64,000 bases of DNA from Orthonyx spaldingii (lineage: Eukaryota; Chordata; Aves; Passeriformes; Orthonychidae), in assembly GCA_013397795.1 (NCBI GenBank), contig VZTJ01004177.1, positions 248,001-312,000 of the forward strand, given 5' to 3'. A program made the position numbers and the translations under genes. Below the pieces are notes generated by a model. It saw only the letters and a list, made by a program, of their open reading frames with translations, was not told the origin of the DNA and searched no databases. Below, in pieces: positions 40,401-55,218 of the stretch (position 1 is its first letter; each line of letters opens with the position of its first letter).

Positions 40401-43400
40401 CTCATGTTATACTCAGCAGGAGACTTGGTACAGAGGCAGTCAGAACACCCCAGACACACATCACCACGGTGGGTTAAACAACCTGGTGTCTAAAAAGCAG
40501 ACTTTTGTTTGTCTATTCTTCCCTTTTGCGTCCAGGCAGTGCCAACTGTGGAGGTAGTTAACTGATGGCACGTGAAAGCAGACTGCACCATAAAGTCACT
40601 GTTGTGGTCTCCAAATCCCTGAAATCTCCCCAAAGCACGAGGGAACTCACCTGCAATGGCAACAGGCTGGGTAGGATGTGGGCTGGCTGGCATCTAAAGG
40701 GTTACACTACTGGGCCTGAAACAAAGTAAACTGGGGAGAGGATGTAAGAACACATGTCATAAAAAAACAATTGCTAAAACAGGGTAATTAGAGAAATTCC
40801 TTCTTCTCTTTAGGAAAACAGCAGGGTAATTAAGGATTCAGTGGTGTGTTCCTTGTGTCCACTCCAGACTGACCCATGTGAGACAGATCCACAGACAGGT
40901 TAGGAAGGACCAGGCAGTGGGATGCTCCGTGAGAGGAACTGACTGCTTTAGCAGAGAAGATTGGTCCCTAGGCTATTTCATGGTGATATGACAGGCTGAA
41001 GAACCAATGCATAGATAAACATGATTTCACACTCAAAGACAGTGAGAAGCTGTTATCCAGAACAGTATCTAATCTGACATCATTGTGAAGCAGAAAGAGA
41101 ACAGCCATGGTCTTACTTTCCATCACAACACAGTTTTATCCTGATTGGGCCAAACCCAGGGTAAGTATCATTGACAGAAAATTGAAACCTTGCAGGAACA
41201 GAAAAAATGAAGGGGGTCCCCTGTCCAGTCAGAGACATAAAATTACCTGTATAAAGGCCAGATATATCAAGTTAGGCATTTTCTTATTGGATTTGTGTTT
41301 TGTTTGTTGGTGGTTGTTTCCCCTAATCGTGTATGTGTACAAGCAACTACAAGAACAGGAGTTGCCTTGTTTTACTGCAATGTCTCAAAATTACACTTTT
41401 TGCATGTTTACCTAAACAGCTGCTCGTTTAGCAGGAAAAATGTGAGATTATTTTTCTCCCTCTTGTTGGAAAGGAGATATGAGCTAGCATTTCAGGAACC
41501 TCTCTGGTTGTGTTTTATCAGTGCAAATTTATTCATATGTCAATGGCAGTACTTAATTTCCTATATATCGCATTTTCCAGATGTAATTCTGGAACTTTGG
41601 AGCTGTAGATGAGGAGGTCTGAAGTCAGATAGTGTTTGCGACTTACTAGTTGGAGGAAAACAAGGATATGAGAGGTCCCCAAGCAAATATTCCTGCTTCA
41701 ATTTGAGACTGGAAGACCTGAGAAAAAGAGAAAATATCTCAGCTTTAATTCTGGGCAATGGATGAGGTGAAATAGAAGGACAGAATTTTGATCTTTCTTG
41801 CTTGGGAGGGGCTGAGTCGACTTGTCTGGCAGTGAGTGATAATTCAGCATGCAAGAAATAAATTTGAGAAGCCTGCAGAAAGATTATTTGAGAAAAACTA
41901 TCTGCAAAAGCCTGAAAAGCAAGGTCAGACTCTCTTTAGACATACACTGGTGTGAATCCAGAGAAGCTCTAGTTGAAGCAAACTGAGTTATGCACTGATG
42001 TAAATGTGATCAGACATAACTTGCTGTCAACACAGTCAAATTTTAAGTCAATCAAAGAACAAAATCTTCTCTTGTGTATATTCAGAATTTATCTGATGAC
42101 TGTAGACAGATTTAGATGGAATTATTTCCTCCAAAGAATTCAATACATCCAAGTAACCTCTCAGGGCGAGAAGGAATAAGTCAGCATTTCTATAAAGTGA
42201 ACACTAAATCAGAAAATGTGGCCTTTTAAAAAATCATAGAACAATTTCTTTGCAGCCTGTTGAGTTGTGTATTACCTCCAGTGATTACATTTTCACTCAC
42301 TGCTGATGTACCCAATGCAGCATGACTACTTCATAGATTGTTTTAAAAGAGCTGGAGTGCTGGACAGGATAGAAGAGAATTTTATGCCAATGTTGGCCAG
42401 AATGGGAGCTGTCAAACCCTGTTCTTTTATTTTCCTTTCATCTTGTTCAACTATATCAACTCCGTTTATTTCAGATTAAAGACTGCAATATTGTCATTAA
42501 ACACTGGCATTAACATTGGAAACCCAGTCTGCTGCCATGGTTGGCAGTGCCAACACAAGCTAATTGTTCAATGCCTCTGATATCCTTTACTTCCATCTTT
42601 TTTTTTTTGAACTCCAGCAAGCTGCTTTCAGATCCTGGCATTCCAGACATCTTGTTCAAACCCAGATGAAAACACAGCACAGGGGACTCCTGCCTGCCAC
42701 AAGTGTACTGAAATGCTATATGATATTCATGGTACTTCACACAGGTTTGCCATTGTGCCCCAGTTCTGCTGAGGGGGCTCATCCATGGAGGTGAGAAGGT
42801 TACGTGGTTTGGCAATCTTCAAATCCATCAGCTGGATTTGCTAGGCAGGACTATGGGTGATTATCAAAACTCTCAACTGCTTGCACAACTAACACTGCTG
42901 GAGATGATTGTTTCAAGCTGGCCCAGTTTTCCTGTTGGAAGACACCAGTCTAAAACTGAGGAACACAGTTGTTGCCTAGGCAGGATCCAGATGAAACAGT
43001 GCTATTGTAGACAGTAAACATTGTGTCTGGTATCCAAATAACTTTGCCAAAGGCCAGTCTCAGAACATCTCACTCTCCCTATCCTAACCATCTCATAAAC
43101 AGTGCCTCAACACTACAAAATCTCTGTAACCCTGTGCTTGTTATCAGAATTCACCTTACCACAGCACTTTGATTTCTTGATTAGTTCTTCTGAGGGACAT
43201 CATGCCAATAGGCCAAGAATACAACCATAGTTAAAGAATCTCTTTACTGGACATACACCTGTTCCCAAGACAGCAGTAGTTGTGTACAGTTTTCCAGCAC
43301 AACGCAGTCTTTGAGCATGTTCTATATGTTTGGTCTGCTCTCATCTATTTGTGAGTCAGAGGTCTAGGATTACCTCAAGTTATTCCGTCTCTTCCTTTTG

Positions 43401-46400
43401 CAGCTGTCTTTTCTGTAATATGGTCCACAGGTGCCCTTGCTTAGATATGCAAATTTATTTTATATTAGACAGTTTCTACAATAAAGTCAAGGAAGAGCAG
43501 TAAGACTATAAAGCAGAAATCAGAATCCTCCTTTTCATCCAAGCACCCAAACTACAGGGTGATTCTTGCACCCCTTCTATCTTAACCTGGCTTAGTGATT
43601 CACAAATATCTCTTGTCACAGTTACTCAGCCCCAAGGAGATACTTAGGGAACGCTGGCATTAAGCTAAGTTAGAAACCTGGTAAAATAAGTCATACTGGA
43701 GCTAGGACAGAACTTGTGAATTGAATCTGCTCAAAAACTGAACCTAGGTCTAACATAGGTTAGACCATCTCCTGAAAAGCACTCTAGCTCCTACCTAAAC
43801 CACCAAAAGTTTGCATTAAAATGTGCAAAACCACTTCCCTTTAAAAATGTGAGACCTACATTTGAAACTTTGGAAGATGAGACCTGCCTTTGGGACATTA
43901 TAGATGTCCAGGGCTATTTTCAGGACACCATTTTTAAATGCTTATTTTAGTGGCTTCTGAAAGTCACTGTGACAAGAGCAATGAGCAGCTTGGAGAACTT
44001 GTTGTCAGGCCATGATGCCCTTTCAGTCAATTTGAAAAGAAGTTATAAAGCCTAAATTAAGTGTCTGTAACAAATGACCTACTTATCAGGCTGTGTAGAG
44101 GCTACCTAGTGAATATGTCATGTCATACCCCAGGGTCAGGCTGCTCCTTGCATCTCTTTGTATTCTGGTTTCCTTTGCACAGCAAGTAGGTTTGGGGACT
44201 AAACATATTCCCAGTTCTTGTTCCAAAATTGTATTGGGATGTGATTCAGCTAAATAAAACCAGGGAGTCAGGAAATTCTGCCACTGTTCTAGAAATGAAG
44301 CCTTCAACTATGACGTCTATTTATATTCTTAGCTTATAGAGCAAGGGAGGCTACTCTGGGAAGCTCATCTGAATTAATTACAGATACAGCTAAGCAGTTA
44401 GGTCACTGCAGCTGCTAGTTTTGATATAGCCCCCAGGTCCTAGGCTGAAGGGCAGTATAAAACCTGTGCAGAAAACATAGATTTCTACAGGAGATATTGT
44501 ATTTGCATTTTTCTATTCACTATCCTTTGCCTTCTTTGCTGCCTGAAATGCTGCGATATCAAAATCATGCATATGTAATTGATTTGGGTTATCAGCAAGT
44601 GGGTTGGGAAGGAGACTGAGTACCCATTGTGGCAGGTCTAGTGGATTTGATAGTAACTGGGATGTTTTTTGCCACAGAAGTTGAAGGCACCCTGCAGTTG
44701 CTGTGGGCTGTGTAAGGCATGATTATATGTGTGCTCTGGCATGTGGGTGTGATAGTAATTGTTCACAGCTGCATGCATGAAGAAAACCAGCCCTGGGCGG
44801 GCTTCACTTCTTGCTCATTCCTTTCTGCCAGATGTTTTTTCACTTCTGTCAAATTTTTGCTGCTCTTGAGAACAAGAAAGGGGGCTCAGGGTGCTTCTCA
44901 GCTGCTCTCAGGAGCAGGAGGTGAAAGCTCTGTGCCTTAGGGAGAGTCACTTAGCTCTACTAAACAACTCCTCAACAGCAGGAGATTGGATAGGATTTGA
45001 GTGAGGTACCTGACTTCTGTCCTGGGCCAGCAGAAAAACAGGAAAACACAGCTATGGCTATTCTGGAATTCAGGAAGACTATGCCCCTGTGGCTTAACAG
45101 ACACCTACTGTCTTCAAGTGACCTCTGGGACATGCACCATCCTTCATCTGGAAAACATAAAGGCTAGAGCCGAGCCTTCCCCAGCTGCCCAGGCTTCAGT
45201 CTCTCTGAGAAAATCATGTCCCATATTGCCAGCTTACACTAACCCCTATCAGCATTAGTACCTGATCTGAAAACCTTTTCTTTTATGACTGACTTGGCAG
45301 GCACACCTGCAGAGCATCATATGGTCCCTACTCCATAATAATTGCCAGTGTTCTCTATCCATTTTCAAAGAAAGGAGCAATTCCATTCTATATACCATTA
45401 TAAAAGTGACCAACAGTCTGTTCTCTACAGCCTGCCCAGCCCCTGTCTCACATCCCCACTCACCTTTCATGTGCCTTATCCCACCTGCTCCTCTGTGCGC
45501 TGCCCCTCTGAGTGAGAAGGATCCCCACATTAAGGGCATCAGGACACGTCTTTGAAAACATGTGCAATGTAGTAGTATTTTTCAGTGCAGAATAATCAGA
45601 CAATGGCAGCATGTCCTCACCTGATACTGCAAGAATTCAAAAGCTCTCAGAAATATTGATTAAAAAGGACATATGGAAGCCACTTTGTTCAAAGGCCTGC
45701 TTATAGTAGGACTGCTGCTTACACTAGATCAAGTCAGCTGTGACTATTAATCTGCTTCTCCATTTCCCTATAGTCTGCATCATGCTCATGTTAAAGCTCA
45801 TTCTCTCCTCCATTCCTTCAGATTTTTTAATACACCCATCATCATTGCCACTCTGTATTCTCCAGGCTTCTGCTGCTTCTGTGCTCCTTCCGCAGTTTCC
45901 TTTCATGTTGTGCAGCCATTATCAGCTTTTTTTCCCATTACAGTCAGGACGGCATTTGAACTGATGCACATCTTTGTTCCTTGAAAAACAAAGCATGGTG
46001 TTTCCTGCCCTCCTATAGACCACAGGACACTGCAAGCATCTGCCTTGATTGAAACTTTGGTGAAAGTTTTTTCGACAGACATACATGACTTAATGGAAAG
46101 GTTTCTCCTCTTGTTCTTCTTTCTCTAATGAACAGGGTTAAACAAAGAAAAAACTGTCAGTTGTAACTCGCCAAGAACCTTAGAGGTGATGCACAAAAGA
46201 TTTCTTCCCCATCTCTCTTAAATAGTTTATACAGAACATAAAGACATGAATAACATAATAACCACTGCTCAGACTGATACCGCTTCAGGGAAATCGCTGG
46301 GAATACAAGCAGCAGAAGACATGCCTATATAATCTCTGGAACTAAATTTAGACAGAGTTGTATCTCTGCCTAATTGTTCAACCCATTTCCTCCTCTCACA

Positions 46401-49400
46401 GTGGAACAAGGATTCCTTCTGGAGCAGATGGATCCTGTTCGGTGTCTTCTGTTTAGCTTTCCTCCTAGGAACTCCATCTTTTACAATTGCTCACCCTCTG
46501 CCTATTCTTTCTGAATATACCTCCAGACAGGCCTGTCAGAACCGGCTCCCTTTAGAGCAGAGACTTTTGCTGTGTTACACTGCAATCCATGACACCCAGT
46601 CAGTGGTTCGGTTCATATTGGAAGATCCCAAGAATGACCAGTCCCCCTGTACTATCTCAAACCAGTCTGGCTTCAAAAGGCACATGAAAGATTCTCTATT
46701 AGATGAAATAGGGTACAAAATAGAGGAAGATTTCAAGTGCAACATCCTAACTGTACAGCCTGAGACTTCTTTTGGGATGGTTTTTTGCATAAAGTGCAGC
46801 AGTGTCCATCATGCTTGACCAAAATGCCTGGTCCCACAATCAGCATATTGATAGGAAATATCAATAGGATATAAGAATAAGCTTCTGATTGATAAGTAGC
46901 AGGCTCTTGAACATGAAAATCATTCCACTTAAATAACTAAACAAAGTTTGCAATTGGGGTTGAAATAGGGTTGCTGATAAAGTAGCTTATTAACCCCATT
47001 AATAAATAATGTAGTTAGGGTGATTATACAGCTGAGCTGAGTTGAGTTGACCAGAAGGCTGCTTGATCCTGAAAGGAGTCCAGTTCATTCATCTCTCCTC
47101 TCCTTTCTTCCTTTTTGCCCTCACCATGACTGCTTAACCTGCTCCCTGCCTTATATTGGCCCAAGTGCTCTTCTTACCGCATGGCGAGCAAGCTCAGCAC
47201 ACTGATATACAGTAAAAAACTAATTTGGGGGAAAAAACCACCAAACATCACCCAAAGAATTTTCTGACCACTTTCAAATTGAAAGAACTTAGTACAGGCT
47301 TAGAAGACAGTGATAGTCACTCTAACAGAAAAAGAAGTATAGCAAAGCTGGAAGGACACATAAAGGGAGAGAAGTGATGGAAAGGGAAAAAGTGGAGCGT
47401 CTCCATAGCTCCATTAGGAAGAAGACATTACTAACTCTGGAGATGCCTGTGAAGATCCAATAGAGCTATTTGAGCAGACTCTGGGTCCCACCAGGCTGTT
47501 GCTAGTCCCAGTATCAAAGCAACTCACTGCTCTGCCAAGGAAGGCAGAACTGAAGATCCAGACAAGTGGAAATTTGTTTTAACTTTTTATTTTAATTTGC
47601 AAATTAGATCTAGAAACATTTTACACCAACCTTCCTCAAGAACTACTAACCTGCTTGGGATCCTCCCCGCTGCCACAACAGACAGCATTAGGCTGTTGTC
47701 GTCCCCAAACACAGGACATAAGTTGTGGGCTGGTGCCATATGCCACAGTGATATCAGCTATCCAGGCTAACTCTGAACTAGGACAGCTACTTGTCTGATA
47801 CAATACAGTAGTAAAAAGCTGAACTGCTTCCAGTACTCTGGTGATTTTATTTACCCACACGCAGCGTTGCAGATGTCTTACTCTGAAAAATGAATACTTC
47901 TGTCTCATTTTGATAAATGTTTGTTCTGATAAATAAGAATGACAAGAAACACTTTCTTCTCTTGGGAATGGAAGCATTTTTATTGTATTTTTTCCCACAT
48001 TCTGACTAGAAAGCCAGTATTATCTGCTGGCAAAGATTTCTGAGAAAAAAATGTACAAAATTCTCATCTAAAAAACTTGCAAACCATGTGGAAAAAAAAA
48101 AAAAAGAAAAGACAAATAGGGTGGGATATGATTAGTTAATCAGACAGAATATCCAGAAATTCTTCAGTGCCTCCCATGCCTGTTGAAGTAATACAAGGAC
48201 TTGAGACATCATTAAATTATACTCTGTAAAAGTGTGCAAATTATTTCTTCTTATCTTCTTGTCTGATTCCAAAATGTGTATTTGCATAAACACTTTTGGG
48301 TAAAAGGCAGTGGCAAAAGCAACAACATTTTTCAGTTTCTTTTGAAGTTCTATTTTGTCTGCTGTACAATAGCCTGAATACAAAAACTATATGCCACTTG
48401 CCACACACAGCTGTGCTTATATTAGCAGAAAATCCATTCAGTCTCTGTTCTCTTACTGAGTTTCTTGAACACAACATATATATGACTTTGGCTCCCAGGG
48501 TAACAGTCATGAATCTCAGAAACTGAAAGCTGCAAGAGAGATGCAAGCAGAAAGGCCACCTCATGGGACAGAGAGGGCTAATCTTCTTTAATTGAGTTTG
48601 GATTTTCTTTCAGTGTGTGTATTAGCAAATGGCCTTGGGAGCCAGAATATTCACTGAGGTGACTGTCCATGTAAGAAAATACTGAAAGAAAGTGTATTTT
48701 CCAAAGACATGATACTTTCTGAGGTGTTTTTCTAAGTCAGGGAACAAGCATAGTACTGATGGATCTGAGTGAACCACTGTAGTGAAGCTACATGCCTCAA
48801 GTTTAAGTCCCTTCAGCAAATTCATTTTAAAGGATCCTAAGACTAACAAACAGGAAGATTTGCATCAGCGTAATTTTAACTTTAAACAGCAAAAATTAAG
48901 CCAGATAGAGAAAACTCTTTTTATAGGTATCTCCTAAAGCAGAAAATGCATGTACTTGTTTCAAAGTTTACTTAAATTATAGCTGTGTGTATATAGATGA
49001 GGTAAAACTGTAGGTTGGATACCCATGAAAGAAAATTTGAATAAACAGACATGGTTGTGACTGATAACACGTTCAGAAATTATTTGTACAGAATATCCCA
49101 GGAGAGAGCTTGATTATCACACAATGGAGAAATGCATCATTTTCTATGAGCAAAACATCAGCATTGAATTATTTTTTGAGTCAAGGAAATCCAGAAGTGT
49201 TCCCTACACAAACAGTAAGAAAAAATGTTCACTGTTTGCTAATTCTCTCCATAGGGAAAGGCCCTGAATAGTTCTTAAAACTGGGGTTTTGACCCAGGCA
49301 GCTAGAATAAATAAGGTAGGATGAATCTCCTTCTTGAGGTACCTTTCTTTTTCCATTAACTACAAGGGAAGTTTCCACAACCAGCTCAGTCTAACTGTCT

Positions 49401-49644
49401 TAGTAAACCAATGTCAGTCAAAGTTCCTGAGATTTTTAAGAATCAATAATAACTAAATCCTTGCATTTTCATTTCATGAAGAAATATGCTTGACCTGGTC
49501 TACAAATATTTCTCATTGCTATGACTCTCAAAACAGATCCTAAACCTTTGTTTAGTGTTTGCCATGTCCTTGTTTTGGAGAGTTCCTTCTACAATATATT
49601 CAACAATATACTTGGAAATTGTTTGAAATTTATGTAACTCTGGA
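34446..49644. other. Non-coding AT-rich DNA, no gene recognised
   Basis: About 15 kb without a recognisable gene, RNA gene or transposon. The longer frames (for example 39921-40358 plus and 35797-36165 minus) show no domain and are overlapped by equally long frames on the other strand, as expected by chance. Confidence 0.5.
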
Positions 49645-49710
49645 AAGAAAAAACAAAAACAAAAACAAAAAACCCAAACAAACAAAACAGAAACAAACAA
49701 AAACCAAAGA
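49645..49710 (+). repeat. (CAAAA)n-like A-rich simple repeat
   Basis: Repeated CAAAA and CAAA units cover about 65 bases. It is a degenerate A-rich microsatellite with no adjoining retrotransposon body that I can recognise. Confidence 0.85.
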
Positions 49711-52700
49711 AGGAGACATGGATTTCGTTGATGGGTAGCATTCAGGTTTTCCAGGGCTAACTAAAATAATTCTGTCAAAACTCAAAATTAGACTCCCTTT
49801 TTTAATTTCCTGAAGGGACAGGCTTTCCCACATATAGTGTATTTTTCCTTTGGAAAAGTGAGAGCCTAAGAATGGAAGCTTGGAATGAAGGGTTGGCCAA
49901 GTACCCAGTGCTTCAGGGTATGTATAAGCAGTGTGCTTCAGTTATGCTGCAGAACAGATGCCCCATGTCCTTATAGTTTTTCATTTCCAGGCTACCCAGG
50001 TACATTTTACATTTCCTGAAATGTGCCTGTGGCCACAAAATTCTTCACAAGTTTCTTGAGTCATTTTCCTCCCCAAAATGAGACACTATGAGTAATATGA
50101 CCCAGTGAAAGAATAAAAACAATGGAGTGCATACGGCCACTGAACCACAGCTCACATAAATCATCACTGTAACATTTAACAACAGTTTTTTTCTCTCAGT
50201 TGAAATATTTGAGACATTCTTTTCTTTGAAAGTTCAAGATTTTTCATGTGACAGAGAAAGCTATGTTCCCAGCACTGGCAACTTTCATCCTGTTTCCTAT
50301 ATTGCAGTTTTATTTGAACTTACTTGATCATTTCTAGGTGTCAACTTTGGTATTTTACTAATCCTACAGATGATTCTTCAGGGATCTGACTCCTGGAATC
50401 ACAGTAATTACTCAGCATTTTAGCTCTTCTGAATGAAAAATGAAATTTCTGAATCATATATTACTGGACAAAAGTATGATCTGATTGAGTCCTAACAGCC
50501 TGAAAGACAGAAGAGGAATTTCATAAAACTCTGGAAAGTGATGTAAGAATGCTGGCTTGTTGTGTATTTCTGCAGTTTCTTCTCAAGAGCAAAATTTCAG
50601 TATTAGCTAAAGGTAGCTTAGAATTAATTTTATCAGTGGAAAACAAGAAGCTACCTACACGAGTAATGACCCATTGCTGGAGCTAGTGGACAAGAGAAGT
50701 CACATTCTGTGGTGGGTACTTTATTAATGAATATTACATTTCCTTTTTGAAAGAGACAGTTCTCAGATTGTTGGCTAATTAATGATATCTGTAAAATGTG
50801 TTTTTCTAATTAGTAGCTAAATTTAGACTATGGTTCCTCAGAGCATGTCTGCTGCATAATAACATCCCTTTAAACAATGGCTTTGTCCCATGCCTAGTTG
50901 TGCTGTGATTATCAAGTAAGGATAAAACTCTTCTGGCAGGTGTTTTTGTTTCCTGACAAAGAGTTGATAGCTTTGTGAATTGAAGTACTTTTTTATGGTC
51001 CCATAACTCATTCAAACCGATACTGCAGGATGATTTTGTGGTTGTGCACACACAGAAAAATGGAGATAAATTCTTGCAATGCCCTTGCTTCACCAATTTT
51101 GCAATTAAACCACATGCTGTTGAGAAGCAGGAACACTGTGAAATTAATAGACCCACCTGCAAGGCTCTCCGTGTGGTGCTGCACAGTCAGCACCTCAGAC
51201 AGTATCAGGGATCTGAAGGAATGAACACACATTAAATATGACATTTCAAAGTAATACAATCCATTACAGAAAACAGTGCTGGCTTTGGAGAGAACTTGAC
51301 AGACAATGAAGTGATCAAAGGTGCTTTGATATGTCTAATTTTGGCTTACACAGCTGAGTTCTTCTATGGCCGATGGAGGTGATGAGAATAGTGTTCTCTT
51401 TTGTGTCTTCCTGAGGGAGGGATCAACAAATAGGATAGCTTATGCAGGTGACACAATGATAGAGCATTTTCTTCTCTATTCCTAGCTCAAATTAAATGAA
51501 AGAACAAATAGTTGCAAATTTAACTGAATGCCCTTTTCTTTGGTTCTGAGTACTGAAATTTTCTAAGATTTATAAGATAATTAGTATTAACTTTCAAATT
51601 TTGACCCTCCAGCTGACTAATTGCCAGTATGTCTTTCAGTATGCAGTTTTGCTATTTGCTCCCACAAAAATATGTGCAATTCTGTATTCTCACAGCACAG
51701 GTGTGCTTAACTGGGAAGGGATTTTTACATCAATAAGAAGCAATTTATGTATGTGTTATATTTGCAGTGTTTCTGTGAAGCATCATAACAGAATTATATT
51801 ATCTCTGCCAACTATTAAGGCTAGTAATAAATCAAGTCTATTACATGGATGCTCCTTACAAAGTATGTAATAGAATTATGAGTTAAATTGGACTAAGACA
51901 CAGATGTTTAAAAGTACCAGTTGAAATTTAAAATCTCAATGAAAAAACAAGCCATTTGGTACTACAGAGAGACTTAATGCCTAATGTTCTACCAATGTTT
52001 AATAACTTAAATGTCTACAGCAACTTCCATGACTCAGCACTAGACATTTGCAAATTAAGAAGCAGATACCCACCATGGGAATGATCAGTTTAAGGTAATA
52101 GGGTATGGCAATGGCATCGGCCCAGATTCCCTATGAATGCTTTTAAAAATCTTAGAAATAATTTGAGATATTCCAAATACTTGTCAGTTTTTTTAAGTGT
52201 GTTCTTCACAATGATAGAGGAGATAACTGATGATGTTATTAATAACTTGCTTTTTTTTCAGATGAACAGTGCCATGAGTGTGCAAACTAGTTGGACCCGT
52301 AAATCTATCAACAACACCCTGAGGCCATCCCAGGGGCAGGGAGAGAGGGAGAGATAAAACAAGGCAAGGATCAGGAAGCCACATGGAGGGACTCTTGGCT
52401 GCAGCCCACACAGCTCGTATCCCAGGCTCTGCAAGCATACCCTCTGCCAAAATGCTTCCCTGAGGAAATCAGGGTTGTGAGAGAGTCCTGGAAGGGCAGA
52501 AAGTCAGAAATAAAAATTCTAGAGCCATTTCTTGGCTCTTCTCCTGTGTTCTAGCTCGTTCCCTGAGCTAACTTAAGACAGGACTGCTTTTAACAGATGA
52601 ATAATGTGTTTACTGGGACCTGGGCTAGTGGAGACATAGACCTGAGACTGTTAAGTGGAATTGCTCATCCTGTGAAAGTGTATTGCCTCAGCCAGCTATT

Positions 52701-53852
52701 TTCAAGAATATTTTTCCTTTTTTCATGAAGAGCCAAAAATAAAAATTATTTGTCTCATGTGGATTTTGTCCCTTCCTAGACTCCGTATCTTTTATCTGTG
52801 GAAAGACTGAGGATAGAAGAGGATCAAATACTACCTTTCAGTTACCTTTTGTCTTTTGCCTTAAGACATGACTGAACCAAGTTGTCAGTTTCCAGGTGAA
52901 TACCTTCTGCAAGAGGTTTTAGAATCGGAAGCAGTCTTCTGAATGACTGCACCAACATCTAACACAATGCTATTCCCTACCTTACTTCAGAGCTTCAATG
53001 TGCTCGTACTGTTTAACTCTTCCACTTTCTCAAACCTCTCTCATGCCTGCAAGTTTGCTAGCACAGTTTGGGCGACAGATTGCTTTCATCTAGCCCATAT
53101 AGTGCTCTGCCCTTGTTCCACATCTCCAGAAAATCCTTACCTTCTCTTTTGTCATTGTCTCCTCTCTCAGGATCATCATTGCTGCAGATTCTCCCTGGGA
53201 TTATTGCTAGTTGTCAGCTCTTCTGATCCTAGAAACCACTGCTGTTCAAAGCCTGCACCTCAGTCCCTTCTACCCTTGAGCAATAAGGAGCTTTTGAGGC
53301 TGTAGCTCCTCAGTCAGGAGAGCAACATGCATGGAAATCATTGAGACAGACTTTTGGGAGTCTCTGGTCAGAGAAGGCCAGGCATTGTGGACTGCTGAGG
53401 TGCAGTTCAGTTTTTAATGGAGTAACTCATTTGACTTCAGCACTTAATGTGAAAGGCCATGCATAGAAAACTGCCAGCCATCTATTACCTTGGGAAGTAT
53501 CTATTTTATATTCAGAATGAAAGATTAGTTGTAAAAATCTATGAAGATATGGCTGAATACAGCCAGGCCTCACACACACCCCTTTTCTTGTTAGACAAAC
53601 CCTTTCCTGTCTCCACGTATTTACAAGAGACTTTATTTAGGTTTCTTCCTTGCTACAGTTCAAAACGGAGAGAAACAAATTAGTCTCCTCTGCCTGCTTA
53701 AGACCCACTTGTGGCAGAGAGTGTTGTTATTAATTGTTACTCTTTAGTCAGTTGAGGGCTCCATGATGTACAGGGTGCCAACTGCAGCATTCCAAGAGGG
53801 CACTGCTTCTAAGTGGAAAAGCCCAATATACAGCCTTGCAGCCTGACACAGT
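49711..53852. other. Non-coding DNA, no gene recognised
   Basis: No supported gene or transposon. This is the last stretch of ordinary-looking DNA before the retrovirus-rich segment begins at 53858. Confidence 0.5.
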
Positions 53853-53857
53853 ACAGG
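53853..53857. repeat. Target duplication, outer LTR (left)
   Basis: ACAGG lies directly outside the LTR end. Its partner at 55219-55223 is ACTGG, one mismatch. Confidence 0.7.
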
Positions 53858-54097
53858 TGTGGTGGGTTGTCCTTGGCAGGTGCCCACCAAGCCACTCTAT
53901 CACTTCACCTGCTCAGCTGGATAGGGAGAGGAAAATACATTGAATGAAAAGCTCATGAGTTGAGATAAGAAAAGGGACATCACTTACTGATCACTGTTAT
54001 GGGCAAAACAGACTCAATTTGGGGAAGTTACTTTAATTTATTGACAATAAAATGAAGTAGGGCATTGCAAAATAAGAACAAATCTAAAAACACCTTT

Positions 54098-54103
54098 CCC
54101 CCC
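54098..54103. repeat. Target duplication, nested LTR (left)
   Basis: CCCCCC lies immediately before the TGTA end of the nested LTR. Confidence 0.8.
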
Positions 54104-54519
54104 TGTAGCAGTGGGCAGACCACTGAGAATCCACTGGTGGTCTGACCATTCATAGTGCTGCTTTGTACCTGTCCCTCCCCTGTTCACCCAGGACTGGCCA
54201 GATGTCACTGGTCAGTCATTTGCCTATTGGCTCGTCTCTCGCCTTGCCCTCCCCCGACAGAAGGCATAAGAGATCTGGGCGAGAGACGAGCTGGACCACT
54301 CTTGCCAGGTTCACCATCTCACAGCTTGTTCTATGCACGATCATTTTCCCTCCGTGAGGGAAAATAAAGAACGCTGATATATACGCAAGTGGCCTGTCTG
54401 TCTTTACCGGCAAACAGCTGCCACCGTTCCGCCCTGGACCAGAGCTCCTGAAACAAGGAGCTACTGAGGGCTGGATTCGGTGGTCCAGAGGAGTCCAGAG
54501 ACAAAACAGCAAAGATACA
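54104..54519 (+). mobile_element. Nested solo LTR (class II-like, 6-bp target duplication)
   Basis: A 416-bp element with ends TGTA and TACA lies inside the ERVL-like LTR, flanked by CCCCCC on both sides (54098-54103 and 54520-54525). The outer LTR's sequence resumes directly after it. A CATAAGAG TATA-like box near 54265 and AATAAA at 54363-54368 give plus orientation, with R-U5 filling the remaining 150 bases. It carries more CpG than its host element, which suggests it is younger. A 6-bp duplication is usual for alpha- and betaretrovirus-like integrases. The homopolymeric target makes the exact duplication length slightly ambiguous. No internal genes are present. Confidence 0.88.
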
Positions 54520-54525
54520 CCCCCC
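54520..54525. repeat. Target duplication, nested LTR (right)
   Basis: CCCCCC lies immediately after the TACA end of the nested LTR. Confidence 0.8.
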
Positions 54526-55218
54526 ATCCCTCCCTTTTTCCTAGGCTCCCAACTCATCTATCTCCTCACAAGCAGTGCAGGGGTACAGGGAAATGGGGGT
54601 TGTGTTCTATTCATGCCACTTTGTGTCTGATGTTCCTTCCTCCTCACACTCTTGTCCAGCTCCAATGTGGGGGCCTGACCCACAGAAGATAGTCCTTCAT
54701 GAACTTCTCCAACATGGGCCTTTCCCATGGGTTGCAGTCTTTCCTGAACTGCTCCTGTGCAGGTACCTTTCAAGTGGTGTATCCTTCAGAGACAAGGAAA
54801 TCTCTGGACTGGTGCCTGGAGCACTCCTCTCGTTCACTGATGTCAGAAAACTGGGAACTTTGAGTAACTTTTATTAACATTATAATGAAAGCTTAAAGAA
54901 GCAAAAGTCAACTGCCTAATTTTAGTTATAACAACTGAGCATTGTCACTTTGGTGTCTGTGCTTAGCTATTTCTCTCACATTTTCTCACTCCTCTCTTCC
55001 ATCATTTTTTTACCCTTTATTAAATATGTTCTCTCATACAAGGTGCTTCCACATCACTGCCTTGGCAAATGGTGTGTCCAACTTGGAGCCAGCAGGAACT
55101 GGCTCTGTCCAACATGGCAGAAGCTTCTGGCATCTTCTCACAGAAGCCATCTCTGCGGCACCTGCACCCACCCACCCACACACACACTATGAAACCCTTG
55201 CCATCTAAACCCAGTACA

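Larger units (their letters stand above)
53858..55218 (-). mobile_element. ERVL-like solo LTR, interrupted by a younger LTR
   Basis: Read on the minus strand this is a large avian ERVL-type LTR. It starts TGTACTGGGTTTAGATGGCA at 55218 and ends CAACCCACCACA at 53858. Its AATAAA polyadenylation signal near the 3' part (around 54043-54048) sets the minus orientation. Removing the inserted LTR and one target copy leaves about 939 bp. The flanks ACAGG (53853-53857) and ACTGG (55219-55223) match at four of five bases, which fits a 5-bp target duplication that has aged by one substitution. No internal retroviral genes lie on either side, so it is a solo LTR left by recombination. The family assignment rests on my memory of the consensus. 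Confidence 0.85.

Noticed and set aside
46567..46818. 83-codon frame suspected to be a processed pseudogene or exon
   Set aside because: It looks somewhat protein-like (EDFKCNILTVQPETSFGMVF), but upstream frames are broken, no splice signals fit and I recognise no family.
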